Positions 25,806 through 34,159 of a stretch of 64,000 bases of DNA are shown here, in pieces. A program made the translations under genes and the position numbers. The notes under the pieces were generated by a model. The model was not told where the DNA came from and made no database searches. It was given only the letters and a program-made list of their open reading frames with translations. Origin of the DNA: Actinomycetospora sp. TBRC 11914 (GTDB taxonomy: Bacteria > Actinomycetota > Actinomycetes > Mycobacteriales > Pseudonocardiaceae); the NCBI RefSeq assembly GCF_012933465.1, contig NZ_JABBND010000005.1, forward strand, positions 1-64,000. Reading direction: 5' to 3'. The stretch's first letter is position 1; each line of letters starts with the position of its first letter.

Positions 25806-27971
25806 GTGTCTGTCCCAGCCGGTTCGGTCGGTCCATCGGGGGCCGGCGTGACCGAGGATTTCTCGGACGACGCGCCGGCAGAGCACGCGACCTCAGGCCG
25901 GTGGGGCAACGTCTTCACCCTCCCCAACGTCGCGGTGCACGCCCATCTCCTACCCGACGGCAAGATCCTGCTCTGGGGGCGACGCGATTCACCGACCGGC
26001 ACGTTGGACGACCACTTCTGCACTCCTCGCGTCTGGGATCCCGCCACGGGTCGGTCGGTGCCCACGCCCCAGCCGACAAAGTCGGACGGGGAGACCACGT
26101 GCAACCTGTTCTGCTCGGGCCACACCCTGCTCCCGGACGGGCGGGTGTTCGTCGCGGGTGGCCACCTGCAGGACAACAACGGCGTGAACCAGGCCTGCGT
26201 CTACGACCACCGGGCCAACACCTGGACCGCGCTCCCGCCGATGAACCAGGGCCGCTGGTACCCGACCGCCACCACGCTGCCCGACGGACGCGTGCTCGTG
26301 CTCTCCGGCAGTGCCGTCGTCGGAGCCGGCGTGGTCGTCACCAACGTCCCGCAGATCTGGGACGGAACCCGGTGGCACGACGCCGCGCCGTTCCCCGGTC
26401 CCCCGCCGCTGTACCCCCGCGTCCACGCCGTCCCCGACGGACGTCTCTTCGTCACCGGCACCAACGCCGCGACCCCGTTCCTGGACGTCACCGCCGACCG
26501 CTGGACGGGCGGCCTCGCCCGCACCGACGGGGAACGGCAGTACGCGCCCTCCGTCCTCTACCGACCGGGGAAGGTGATCTACCTCGGGGGTGGCAACGAT
26601 CCCGGCCCCGACACCCCCACCGCGAGGACGAGCCTGATCGACCTCGCGGAGCCGGAGCCGGCGTGGCGCGAGGGACCGCCGATGACCTTCCCGCGCCGCC
26701 AGCACAACGCCACCCTGCTGCCCGACGGCACCGTGCTCGTCACCGGCGGCACCAGCGGCCCCGGGTTCAACGACCTCAGCCCGGGCAAGCCGGTGCACAC
26801 CGCGGAACTGTGGGATCCCGGGACGAACTCGTGGACTCCGCTCGCGGCCGAGTCGGTCGATCGCTGCTACCACTCCATCGCGATGCTGCTGCCCGACGGC
26901 CGCGTGCTCAGCGCCGGCAGCGGCGAGTTCGCGGGCCAGACGAATCCCGGAGACAGCCACCGCGACGGGCAGTTCTTCCACCCTCCGTACCTCTTCAAGG
27001 GACCACGTCCCCACATCGACTCCCTCGACGCGACGGAGGTGGCCAACGGCGGCACCCTCACGATCACCACCAGCGGCCCCGCCGTCGCCGAGGTCACCCT
27101 CGTCCGCCTCTCCTCGGTCACCCACGCGTTCAACGCCACCCAGCGCCTCAACGTCCTGGCGTTCACGACGCAGGGCCCGACGATCACGGCGTCCGTCCCG
27201 CCGAGTCCGGCCGAGTGCCTGCCCGGGCACTACATGCTCTTCGTGCTCAGCGCCGCGGGTGTCCCGTCGGTGGCACGCATCGTGCGGGTCCACGGCCCCA
27301 CCGCGCCGGCCCCGGCCGCCCACGCGGCCCGGCCGGAGACGGCCCGCGCCGATGCCTCACCCGGCCTGACGGTCGAGGAGCTGGACGACTCGATCACCGA
27401 GCGCGTCGGACGAGGGCTGCTCGGCACCGAGGTCACCGTCGGGCTCACCGCGCAGTGCCCCTACGGCCTCGGCGGGTGCTGGGGCGGGGCCTACGAAGCC
27501 CTCGGCAGGCTCACCGACGTCGGTGCGGTCCGCCCGATCGCGAACAGCGCGGACTCCACCGCGACCGTCTACCTGCGCCGCGACGGCCTGCCCGACGTCA
27601 CGCGCTGGCCGGCGCAACTCGCCGCGTCCGCCAACGCCAGCTACCACTACCGCGGCGTCGAGGTGAGCCTCACCGGCCGCGTCGACGCCGACCGCGGCGC
27701 GCTCCGGCTGACCGTGCCCGCCACAGGCATCGTCGTGACCCTGGCCCCGCTCGAACCGGGCGACGAGCTCGCCTGGGACCTCGAGACCCGACGACCGAGA
27801 CCCGCCACCGAGGACGAGCGCCAGGCGTTCGACCGACTCCGGACCCGCTCGGCAGGTGCCACGCCCGCCGGCCCGGTGCGGGTCACCGGCCCGCTGCACG
27901 TCTCCGCCGACGGTCCGACCGTGCTCGTCCGCACCGTCGCGGCCGCCGAGCCGGCGACTCCGGGGGGATGA
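25806..27971 (+). CDS. galactose-oxidase-like copper-radical oxidase (DUF1929), no export signal
   Basis: This 721-residue protein has a kelch propeller and a C-terminal DUF1929 domain. By alignment with galactose oxidase, all copper and cofactor residues are present: C103 (LFCSGHTLLPDGRVFVAGG) and Y152 (GRWYPTATTLPDGR) for the Tyr-Cys crosslink, Y355-H356 (RCYHSIAMLLPDGR) and H440 (SSVTHAFNATQR). It would oxidise an alcohol or aldehyde and make hydrogen peroxide. GTG at 25806 is chosen for GGGAG seven bases upstream; an ATG at 25785 has no ribosome site. Unlike most family members it has no signal peptide or membrane anchor. Residues 500-721 form an extra C-terminal region, possibly two small beta domains, that I do not recognise. 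Confidence 0.88.
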   Translation: MSVPAGSVGPSGAGVTEDFSDDAPAEHATSGRWGNVFTLPNVAVHAHLLPDGKILLWGRRDSPTGTLDDHFCTPRVWDPATGRSVPTPQPTKSDGETTCNLFCSGHTLLPDGRVFVAGGHLQDNNGVNQACVYDHRANTWTALPPMNQGRWYPTATTLPDGRVLVLSGSAVVGAGVVVTNVPQIWDGTRWHDAAPFPGPPPLYPRVHAVPDGRLFVTGTNAATPFLDVTADRWTGGLARTDGERQYAPSVLYRPGKVIYLGGGNDPGPDTPTARTSLIDLAEPEPAWREGPPMTFPRRQHNATLLPDGTVLVTGGTSGPGFNDLSPGKPVHTAELWDPGTNSWTPLAAESVDRCYHSIAMLLPDGRVLSAGSGEFAGQTNPGDSHRDGQFFHPPYLFKGPRPHIDSLDATEVANGGTLTITTSGPAVAEVTLVRLSSVTHAFNATQRLNVLAFTTQGPTITASVPPSPAECLPGHYMLFVLSAAGVPSVARIVRVHGPTAPAPAAHAARPETARADASPGLTVEELDDSITERVGRGLLGTEVTVGLTAQCPYGLGGCWGGAYEALGRLTDVGAVRPIANSADSTATVYLRRDGLPDVTRWPAQLAASANASYHYRGVEVSLTGRVDADRGALRLTVPATGIVVTLAPLEPGDELAWDLETRRPRPATEDERQAFDRLRTRSAGATPAGPVRVTGPLHVSADGPTVLVRTVAAAEPATPGG

Positions 27972-27985
27972 CGCCGTCGCGGTCG

Positions 27986-29650
27986 TCAGGGGTGCCGACG
28001 CCCGACGTGGTCGACGGAGACGAGGGCGACGTCGTCGTCGTACCTGCCGTCGGTCAGGGTCTGGACGAGGCCGTCGCAGGCCTCCGGCGTCAGGGGTCGG
28101 GGCAGGCGGGCGACGGCCTCGACCAGCCACTCGATGCCCTGCCCGACGTCCCGCGAGCGGCTCTCGACCAGTCCGTCGGTGTAGAGCAGCAGCCCCGTCC
28201 CCGGCGCGAACGGCGCGGTGCGCTCGGGGAACTCGTGACCGACGCCGAGCGGCTGGGCCATGGCCTCGCCGATCAGCTCCGGGGCGCCTCCGGCGTGCAG
28301 CAGCAGACCCGGCAGGTGCCCGGCGCTGGCGTAGACGAGCTCGTCGTCGGGGGTGAGCACGGCCAGGAGACAGGTGACGAAGGTCGGCTCGGCGAACGTG
28401 TCGAGCAGCGTCGAGACGTGCCGGAGGACCTCGCCGGGTCCCTGCCCGAGCAGGGCGTAGGCGCGGACCGCCGTGCGGACCTGGCCCATCACGGTGGCGG
28501 CGGGGACACCGTGGCCGACGACGTCGCCGATGACGAACGCGGTCGCGCCGGTGGGCAGGGGGATGACGTCGAACCAGTCGCCGCCGATCTTGTGCCCGGT
28601 CGCCGCGGGGAGGTAGCGGGTGACCAGCTCCAGCCCGGGGACCGGGCCGACGTCGGGGACCATGCTGCGGGACAGCTCGCGGGTGAAGTGCCGCTCGCGC
28701 TCGTAGAGCTGGGCGTTGTCCAGCGCGATCGCGGAGTACCCGGCGATGCCCTCGGCGAGGGCCTCGTGCCGGGCGGTGAAGCGGCCCGGCTCGGGGTGGC
28801 CGAAGAAGAAGCCGCCGAGCACCTCACCGCTCGTCGGGCTGATCACCGAGACCGCGAGGTAGCTGCGGACGGGCAGGTGCCCCTCGGGCATGCCGTGGTA
28901 CGGCGCGTTCCGGCCGAAGCGCCGGTCGGCGGTGATGTCGTCGCTGCGGACCGTGCCGTGGCCGTCGAAGGTGGGCGCGAAGACCTCGGTGTTGCGCGGC
29001 ATCGGGAACCGGGAGAACGCCGATCGGGGCGCCCCGGCGAGCGTGTAGAGGGTGTACGACTCGCCGAACTGGTTCACCAGGTTGTAGAAGAACGCCCCGA
29101 ACGCCGCCCCGACCCCCGCGGTCGCCGCGTTGGTGGCCTCCTGCACGAGGCGGTCGATGTCGAGCTGCGCGGTCAGCTGCCGGCCCACCGACTGCAGCGC
29201 GTCGATCACCGCGGCCTCGGAGCGCAGGGCGTCGAGGGCACGACGGAGCCCGCTGGTGGCGGCGACGACCGCCTCGGCCGCGGCGCGGTGCGCCGTGCCC
29301 ACCGGGCCGCGGGCGACCAGGGCCGTGCCCCCCTGCTCGTGGAGGACGACGACGGCCGCGCCCGCCCCCCGCTCCGGGTCGGCCAGTGCCAGGTCGGCCA
29401 GTGCCAGGTCGGCCAGTTCCAGGTCGGGGAGTTCCAGGTCGGGGAGCTCCAGGTCGGCGAGCTGCCCGTCGTCGAGCACGAGGACGTCCGCGCCGGCGGC
29501 CCGCAGCCCCGCGACCTGGTCGGGTCGCAGCGGTCGCCGCTCGACCGGCACCGGGGTCCCGTCCACGCCGGTGAAGGTCGCGGCCAGGGCGTCCAGCAGG
29601 ACGTCGACCTCCGGCGCGGGCCGATCGGTCCCCGACGACGTCGTGGTCAT
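27986..29650 (-). CDS. GAF-domain PP2C (SpoIIE-type) phosphatase with pentapeptide-like insert
   Basis: This 554-residue protein is a signalling phosphatase. Residues about 150-330 form a GAF sensor ([19 protein letters not shown] start). The C-terminal PP2C domain has GGDWFDV, GDVVGHG, YTDGLVE and DDDVALV, the metal-binding set. The N-terminal 120 residues are unusual: residues 64-91 are a run of L-[AP]-D-L-x five-residue units, like a short pentapeptide-repeat coil. The target is presumably the STAS protein encoded just upstream, whose gene ends seven bases before this one. Partner switching with an anti-sigma kinase is likely, but no kinase gene is nearby. Confidence 0.9.
   Translation of the reverse strand: MTTTSSGTDRPAPEVDVLLDALAATFTGVDGTPVPVERRPLRPDQVAGLRAAGADVLVLDDGQLADLELPDLELPDLELADLALADLALADPERGAGAAVVVLHEQGGTALVARGPVGTAHRAAAEAVVAATSGLRRALDALRSEAAVIDALQSVGRQLTAQLDIDRLVQEATNAATAGVGAAFGAFFYNLVNQFGESYTLYTLAGAPRSAFSRFPMPRNTEVFAPTFDGHGTVRSDDITADRRFGRNAPYHGMPEGHLPVRSYLAVSVISPTSGEVLGGFFFGHPEPGRFTARHEALAEGIAGYSAIALDNAQLYERERHFTRELSRSMVPDVGPVPGLELVTRYLPAATGHKIGGDWFDVIPLPTGATAFVIGDVVGHGVPAATVMGQVRTAVRAYALLGQGPGEVLRHVSTLLDTFAEPTFVTCLLAVLTPDDELVYASAGHLPGLLLHAGGAPELIGEAMAQPLGVGHEFPERTAPFAPGTGLLLYTDGLVESRSRDVGQGIEWLVEAVARLPRPLTPEACDGLVQTLTDGRYDDDVALVSVDHVGRRHP
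29378..29461. repeat. 15-bp tandem repeat encoding L-A/P-D-L-x units
   Basis: About five to six copies of a 15-base unit lie inside the 5' part of the PP2C gene and encode L-x-D-L-x five-residue steps. The last copies are almost identical in DNA, so the array looks recent or still changing. Confidence 0.8.
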
Positions 29651-29657
29651 GTCCGGC

Positions 29658-30041
29658 TCATCCGTCGACCAGCGCGTCGGCCAGCGAAGCGCGGATCTCG
29701 AGCTCGTCGGTGAGCCGCGTGAGCTCGAGCGGTCGCATGACGAGGCGGCTGGCGACGACGACCCGCACCACGCCGTCGAGCTGCCGGTTCGCGAGGACGA
29801 GCTCGGACATCCCGGCGGACGCCAGGAACGTCACCGTCGTCAGGTCGATGACCAGCCGTGCCGGGCGCAGGCGGACCGCGCGGTCGACCATCCGCCGCAG
29901 GGTGGGCGCGAGCGCGAGGTCCAGCGCGCCCCTCACCGTGACCACGACCCCCTCGGGCACCTGCTCGAGTCCGACCCCACTCCCACCGTCTCCACCGGAC
30001 GAGCTCAGGTCCCCCCGATCGTGCTCGAGCATGACGACCAT
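29658..30041 (-). CDS. STAS-domain anti-sigma factor antagonist
   Basis: This protein of about 127 residues is a single STAS domain: [21 protein letters not shown], then [20 protein letters not shown], with the phosphorylatable Ser region at LASAG. It would bind an anti-sigma kinase when unphosphorylated and be reset by the PP2C phosphatase encoded next. ATG at 30041 is my choice; ATG at 30032 and an upstream GTG at 30071 are possible. The two genes are separated by seven bases and form a partner-switching pair. Confidence 0.85.
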   Translation of the reverse strand: MVVMLEHDRGDLSSSGGDGGSGVGLEQVPEGVVVTVRGALDLALAPTLRRMVDRAVRLRPARLVIDLTTVTFLASAGMSELVLANRQLDGVVRVVVASRLVMRPLELTRLTDELEIRASLADALVDG

Positions 30042-30105
30042 CCTGCCGGTCCCGCGATCGCGCGGCGACACGTCGCGTTCCCGGGGTGTGAGGGGGACGA
30101 GGCCC

Positions 30106-30930
30106 CTACTCCCCGCAGTAGCCGTCGTGGTCGCCGTCGCGCTCGCCCGGCAGGCACGGGTGGCCGGAGTGCCCGGTGTGGACGCGCGTATTGACGTGGG
30201 TGTCGGGGGCCGGGACGTACGGGCGGTCGACGTCGACGTCCGTGTCCTGCTGCGCGGTGGTGGTCGGGGTCGCGGACGTCGAGGTCGGTGTCGGCTCGGC
30301 CGTGACGCACTCCGACTGCCAGTTCTCCGCCGCGCTCTGCGCCCACGTCTGGGAGTAGTCGGAGCCGTCGGGCAGCGTCAGCACCACCGGCTGGAAACCG
30401 GGCGGGACCGCCGCGGGCGTGTCGGAGTGCGCCGTGTCGGGCGCGGTGACGTGGACGCGCTGGTTCTGGACGAGCCGGGTCGCGGTGGCCGCGTTCGTGC
30501 CGGTCTGGCAGGCGTCGGCGGGCGGGTGGCCCTGCATCATCGTCACGTGGAGGCGGCGGCCCGCCGTCGTGACGAGGTTGTCCGGGGACTGGACGCTCGC
30601 GACGACGACGTCGGCCGGGAGCACGTTCGGGTCGACGACCGGGGCCACGGGGGCCGCGACCGGTGCCGGCGACGGCGCCGGGCTCGTCACGCCGGCGATG
30701 ATCAGCGCGAGGACCGACAGCACGATCGCCCCGACCGCCGGCCCCTTCCCCGGCCCACCGCGGCGGACCCGGACGAGCACGACGATGCCGCAGACGAGCG
30801 CCGCGAGGAGCAGCAGGACCGCCAGCGGCTGGGCGAAGAAGCTCAGGACCAGCGCCGCGGCCGCGAGGAGCACCGCGATGGTGGCCAGCCGGGACGTCGC
30901 CGGCGGCGGCGCTCCGTGCCTCGATGTCAT
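30106..30930 (-). CDS. membrane protein with C-terminal Excalibur-like motif
   Basis: This 274-residue protein has two or three N-terminal hydrophobic segments (about residues 14-80), then an exported region and a C-terminal tail GHPCLPGERDGDHDGYCGE. That tail has the spaced Cys pair and the DxDxDG calcium-loop-like motif of Excalibur domains. The Thr/Pro-rich spacer before it looks like a cell-wall spanning stalk. ATG at 30930 has GAGGGGGG six bases upstream. It lies upstream of the STAS/PP2C pair with 34 to 64 bases between, so co-transcription is possible. Its role is unknown; the motif suggests calcium binding at the surface. Confidence 0.75.
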   Translation of the reverse strand: MTSRHGAPPPATSRLATIAVLLAAAALVLSFFAQPLAVLLLLAALVCGIVVLVRVRRGGPGKGPAVGAIVLSVLALIIAGVTSPAPSPAPVAAPVAPVVDPNVLPADVVVASVQSPDNLVTTAGRRLHVTMMQGHPPADACQTGTNAATATRLVQNQRVHVTAPDTAHSDTPAAVPPGFQPVVLTLPDGSDYSQTWAQSAAENWQSECVTAEPTPTSTSATPTTTAQQDTDVDVDRPYVPAPDTHVNTRVHTGHSGHPCLPGERDGDHDGYCGE

Positions 30931-31033
30931 CGCGACCCCCCTCGGTCCGACTGCTCCCACAACGAGTCATCGCGAGGTGAAGGTGCGGTCAAGGATTCGT
31001 CGCACCGCGAGCGCCACGGACGGGCCACCGCGC

Positions 31034-31056
31034 GACCGGGTCGCCGCGACTCGGTC
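31034..31056. terminator. palindromic intergenic repeat, copy A
   Basis: GACCGGGTCG and CGACTCGGTC pair with one mismatch around a CCG spacer, followed by GTTCGA. It lies 32 bases beyond the end of the patatin gene (minus strand). It belongs to a four-copy family in the window, all just downstream of genes, which supports a terminator role. Confidence 0.6.
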
Positions 31057-31088
31057 GTTCGACCACGGATCCGCCTGGAGGGAGGACC

Positions 31089-32588
31089 TCAGAACGGCGC
31101 GTACGTGAGCACCTTGCGAGCCGCCACGTCCCACAGGCTCCCGGCGAACAGCGCGCCGTAGCGGGCGAGACCCGCCGCCTCGGCGCGCAGCGACGGGCCG
31201 TCGGCCCGCGCGCCGACCAGCTGGGCGGCGACGTCGCGGAACCCCATCCACAGCAGCCCCGTCGCCAGCTCGACCGCCTCGTCGTCGGGGCCCACCCAGC
31301 CCTCCAGCACCCGGCACGACATCGTCATCGCCTCGCGCGCGGCGGCCCGCACCGTCGGCGTGGAGACGTCCTTGACGCCGAGGAAGGTCACGGCCCGCCC
31401 GGTCGGGGTGCGCAGGTGCAGGACGTAGGTCATGAGCTTGCGGGTGGGGTCGACGCCGTCGTCGGCCTCCTGCACGCCCCCGCTCTCGACCGGCACCGAC
31501 GGCGACCGGACGTCGAGCAGGATGTCGGCGTGGCCCTCCTCGACCGTGGCCGCCCCGTCGAGGACCGACGAGGTGACGGTCCCGCGGACCTCGACCCGCT
31601 GGTGGCCGGTGTTCATGAACGCGCCGGCGTCGGGGACGAGCAGCTGCAGGTCGGCCTCGGCGCGCCGGCCCCGCAGCCGGCCGCGGAGGCGGTCGGAGAA
31701 GCGCAGGGCCACGTCGGTGTCGTAGAAGTGGCTGCGGTCGATCGGGGTGTAGGGGATGCCCTGCGCGTCGCACCAGGCCCGGGCGGCGCGCACGCCCTGC
31801 TCGACGGCCCGATGGAGCCGGTCGCCGTTGAACAGCGCGAGGTAGTGCGTGGCCACCTCCGCGCGGAGGACCTTGGCGTGGACGTGCCGCCCGAAGTGAC
31901 GGTCCGGCACCTCGTTGTTCATCCGGATCCGCTCGAGGTCGGACTCGAGCGTCCCGTTGGCCGACACCTCGAGGGCGTGGAAGAACTGCGCGAGCGCCCC
32001 GGGCATCCACTCCGGGCGGCGGCTGACCGTCCAGACCACCCAGATCTCGTCGGCGCCCTGCTCGAGGGCCGCGTCGACGTTGGCGTCGGTGTCGAACACC
32101 GCGTCGGTGTAGTAGTGCCCGTCGATCTCGACGGGGGGGAACCAGACCGCCTGGGACAGCGTCGCGACGAGCTTGTCCAGGTCCATCTCGGCCGCGGAGA
32201 ACGTCTCGCGGGAGGCGGTGCTGCGGTTGTGGACGGTGAACGTCGCGGTGATCGGCGAGGCCCGGATGCGGTCGAAGTCCAGGCCCCAGCCCGGGAAGAT
32301 CGTGTCGCGGTACGCGTCCATCGTCACGATCGAGCGCCCGTGCAGGAAGCCGCTGCCGCTGAACGAGACGCCGTCGCGCGGGCGCATCTGTCGCCACAGG
32401 TCGGCGATCTCGATGCCGGTGCGCCCGTCGCAGAGCAGCGCGAGGTTGAACGCGCCACCGCTGCACGCGTCGACGTGGTCGAAGGTCAGACCCGCCTCGG
32501 AGAGCCAGACCTGCAGCACCCCGGCCTGGAACGCGACCTTCAGCCCGCCACCGGCGAGCAGCAGCGACCGCTTCGGCACCGCGCTCAC
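31089..32588 (-). CDS. patatin-like phospholipase
   Basis: This 499-residue protein starts with the patatin oxyanion motif LLLAGGGLKVAF and has a nucleophile elbow ACSGGAF (S43), a variant of GxSxG with Ala in the first position. The dyad Asp is probably D162 in YYTDAV, where most patatins have DGG or DGA. The enzyme would release fatty acids from lipids. Its C-terminal 250 residues are not covered by the patatin core and are unassigned. GTG at 32588 overlaps the stop of the GMC oxidoreductase gene (GTGA). It is the last gene of a regulator-oxidoreductase-patatin operon, which suggests a joint role in lipid or sterol handling. Confidence 0.83.
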   Translation of the reverse strand: MSAVPKRSLLLAGGGLKVAFQAGVLQVWLSEAGLTFDHVDACSGGAFNLALLCDGRTGIEIADLWRQMRPRDGVSFSGSGFLHGRSIVTMDAYRDTIFPGWGLDFDRIRASPITATFTVHNRSTASRETFSAAEMDLDKLVATLSQAVWFPPVEIDGHYYTDAVFDTDANVDAALEQGADEIWVVWTVSRRPEWMPGALAQFFHALEVSANGTLESDLERIRMNNEVPDRHFGRHVHAKVLRAEVATHYLALFNGDRLHRAVEQGVRAARAWCDAQGIPYTPIDRSHFYDTDVALRFSDRLRGRLRGRRAEADLQLLVPDAGAFMNTGHQRVEVRGTVTSSVLDGAATVEEGHADILLDVRSPSVPVESGGVQEADDGVDPTRKLMTYVLHLRTPTGRAVTFLGVKDVSTPTVRAAAREAMTMSCRVLEGWVGPDDEAVELATGLLWMGFRDVAAQLVGARADGPSLRAEAAGLARYGALFAGSLWDVAARKVLTYAPF

Positions 32589-34159
32589 CCCACCGGCAGC
32601 GGGTCGGCGTACGGCGGCACCGCCGAGAACCCGGGCGCGGTCCACTCCGCGGACCCGCAGAGCCGCCGGGCCAGGTGCTCGGCGTTGCGCTCCGCGACCG
32701 CGGCGATGGTGTGCGACGGGTTGACCCCGGTCGCCGTCGGAATCGCGGCCCCGTCCATCACGTACAGCCCGGGCGCGCCGAACACCTCGCCGTGCGCGTC
32801 GACGACGCCCTCGTCGGGCGAGTCGGCCATCACCGCGCCGCCGAGGCTGTGCACCGACACCGCCTTCTGCGTCAGCCGCGCCGTGTCGACCTCGCCGACC
32901 GACCCGGCGACGTGGGCGACGTCGCGCAGGTAGGACCGCTCGGCGTCGTAGAAGCGCGTGTTCGACCGCCACGGCCAGCGCACCGTCAGCCGCGTCCCGC
33001 AGAACCGCCGACGACGCCGCACCTTCCCGGTCGCGCTGTCGCGGCCCATCGCGAGCAGCACCCCGAGGTGCCCGGAGGTGGGCCCGTCGGGCGGCAGCGC
33101 GGGATCCTCGTCGTCGGAGCGGACCCCGATGCCGGGCAGGAGCACGTCCAGCGCGGGGATGCCGCCGTCCTGCACGAGGAACCACGTCTCGCCGTCGTCG
33201 GCGAGCACCGACGTGGTGATCGCCGGCCCGACGCCGGGCCGCCACTCCTTCTCGATGCCGCCCAGCGAGGTGATCAGGTAGTCGCCGTTGGCCGAGTAGT
33301 GGTCCCCGATGCGGGACGAGGTCGCGCCGAGCGCCGCGCCGTGGGAGAGCAGCAGCTCGGTGGTCCCGAGGGTGCCGGCGGCGAGGACGAGGGTCGGGGT
33401 GACGACGACGTGCTCGGTCCCCTCGAGCAGGCAGCGGTAGGTGACGCGGTACCCGCCGTCGGGATCCCGCGCCAGCCCGACGACCTCGCAGCGCGCCCGC
33501 ACCGCCGCCCCGTGGTGCATCGCGAGCGGCAGGTAGTTCTTGTCGAGGCTGTTCTTGGCGCCGACGTTGCACCCGACGCTGCACTTCCCGCAGTGCCGGC
33601 AGCCCGACTGCCTCGCGCCGAAGCGGTTCTCGCGGCACACCCGCGGGTCGCCGAAGTCGAGCGCGAGCGGCGGGTGGAACACGTCCTGCGCCGCGCCGAG
33701 CCGGGTGGCGGCCTCGCGCAGCAGGCCGGCCCGCGGCGGGAGCGGCCAGTAGCGCTGGGCGTCCTGCTCGTCGGCGCGCTTGAGGTCGAGCATCGAGGCG
33801 ACGAGGTCGTAGTAGGGGTTGAGCGCCTCGCGGGTCCAGCCCGCGGGCCACCGGGACCCGAACACCTCGGCCGGCAGCCGCAGGTGGACGTTGGAGTAGA
33901 GCAGCGAGCCCCCGCCGACCCCGGCCGCGACCACCGCGGTCACCCCGCCGACCCGGCGCACGTCGAACGGCCCGCGCCCGCCCTGCTCCCAGAGCCAGTC
34001 GTCGCCGGCGTCGCGGGGGAAGTCCCCGTCGAACCAGCGTCCCCGCTCGAGCACCAGCACGTCGCAGCCCGCCTGCGCCAGCCGGCAGGCGGTCACGGCG
34101 CCGCCGAACCCGCTCCCGACGACGACGACCTGGCGCGACTCGATCTCAGCCCTCGGCAT
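32585..34159 (-). CDS. GMC oxidoreductase with four-Cys cluster (cholesterol-oxidase-like)
   Basis: This 524-residue FAD enzyme has GSGFGG at residues 15-20, the GVGGGSLLYSN flavin block, and a C-terminal GMC end with VHSLGGAVM and VNPSHTIAAVAERNAEHL carrying the catalytic His and Asn. Unlike classic GMC enzymes it has C187-x2-C190-x2-C193-x3-C197 in CRHCGKCSVGCN, a ferredoxin-like arrangement seen in a subgroup of these oxidoreductases. Substrates in the wider family include sterols and long-chain alcohols. Its start overlaps the regulator gene by 14 bases, and its stop overlaps the patatin gene. Confidence 0.88.
   Translation of the reverse strand: MPRAEIESRQVVVVGSGFGGAVTACRLAQAGCDVLVLERGRWFDGDFPRDAGDDWLWEQGGRGPFDVRRVGGVTAVVAAGVGGGSLLYSNVHLRLPAEVFGSRWPAGWTREALNPYYDLVASMLDLKRADEQDAQRYWPLPPRAGLLREAATRLGAAQDVFHPPLALDFGDPRVCRENRFGARQSGCRHCGKCSVGCNVGAKNSLDKNYLPLAMHHGAAVRARCEVVGLARDPDGGYRVTYRCLLEGTEHVVVTPTLVLAAGTLGTTELLLSHGAALGATSSRIGDHYSANGDYLITSLGGIEKEWRPGVGPAITTSVLADDGETWFLVQDGGIPALDVLLPGIGVRSDDEDPALPPDGPTSGHLGVLLAMGRDSATGKVRRRRRFCGTRLTVRWPWRSNTRFYDAERSYLRDVAHVAGSVGEVDTARLTQKAVSVHSLGGAVMADSPDEGVVDAHGEVFGAPGLYVMDGAAIPTATGVNPSHTIAAVAERNAEHLARRLCGSAEWTAPGFSAVPPYADPLPVG

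Noticed and set aside
25769..29713. A very long open frame on the plus strand across the oxidase and phosphatase genes
   Set aside because: Its reading is Arg/Pro/Gly-rich and it is the shifted-frame and antisense shadow of two genes with recognisable domains; it has no conserved motif.
30091..30107. AGGGG/CCCCT hairpin at the end of the Excalibur-like gene
   Set aside because: Only five base pairs in very GC-rich sequence and overlapping the stop codon; not convincing as a terminator.
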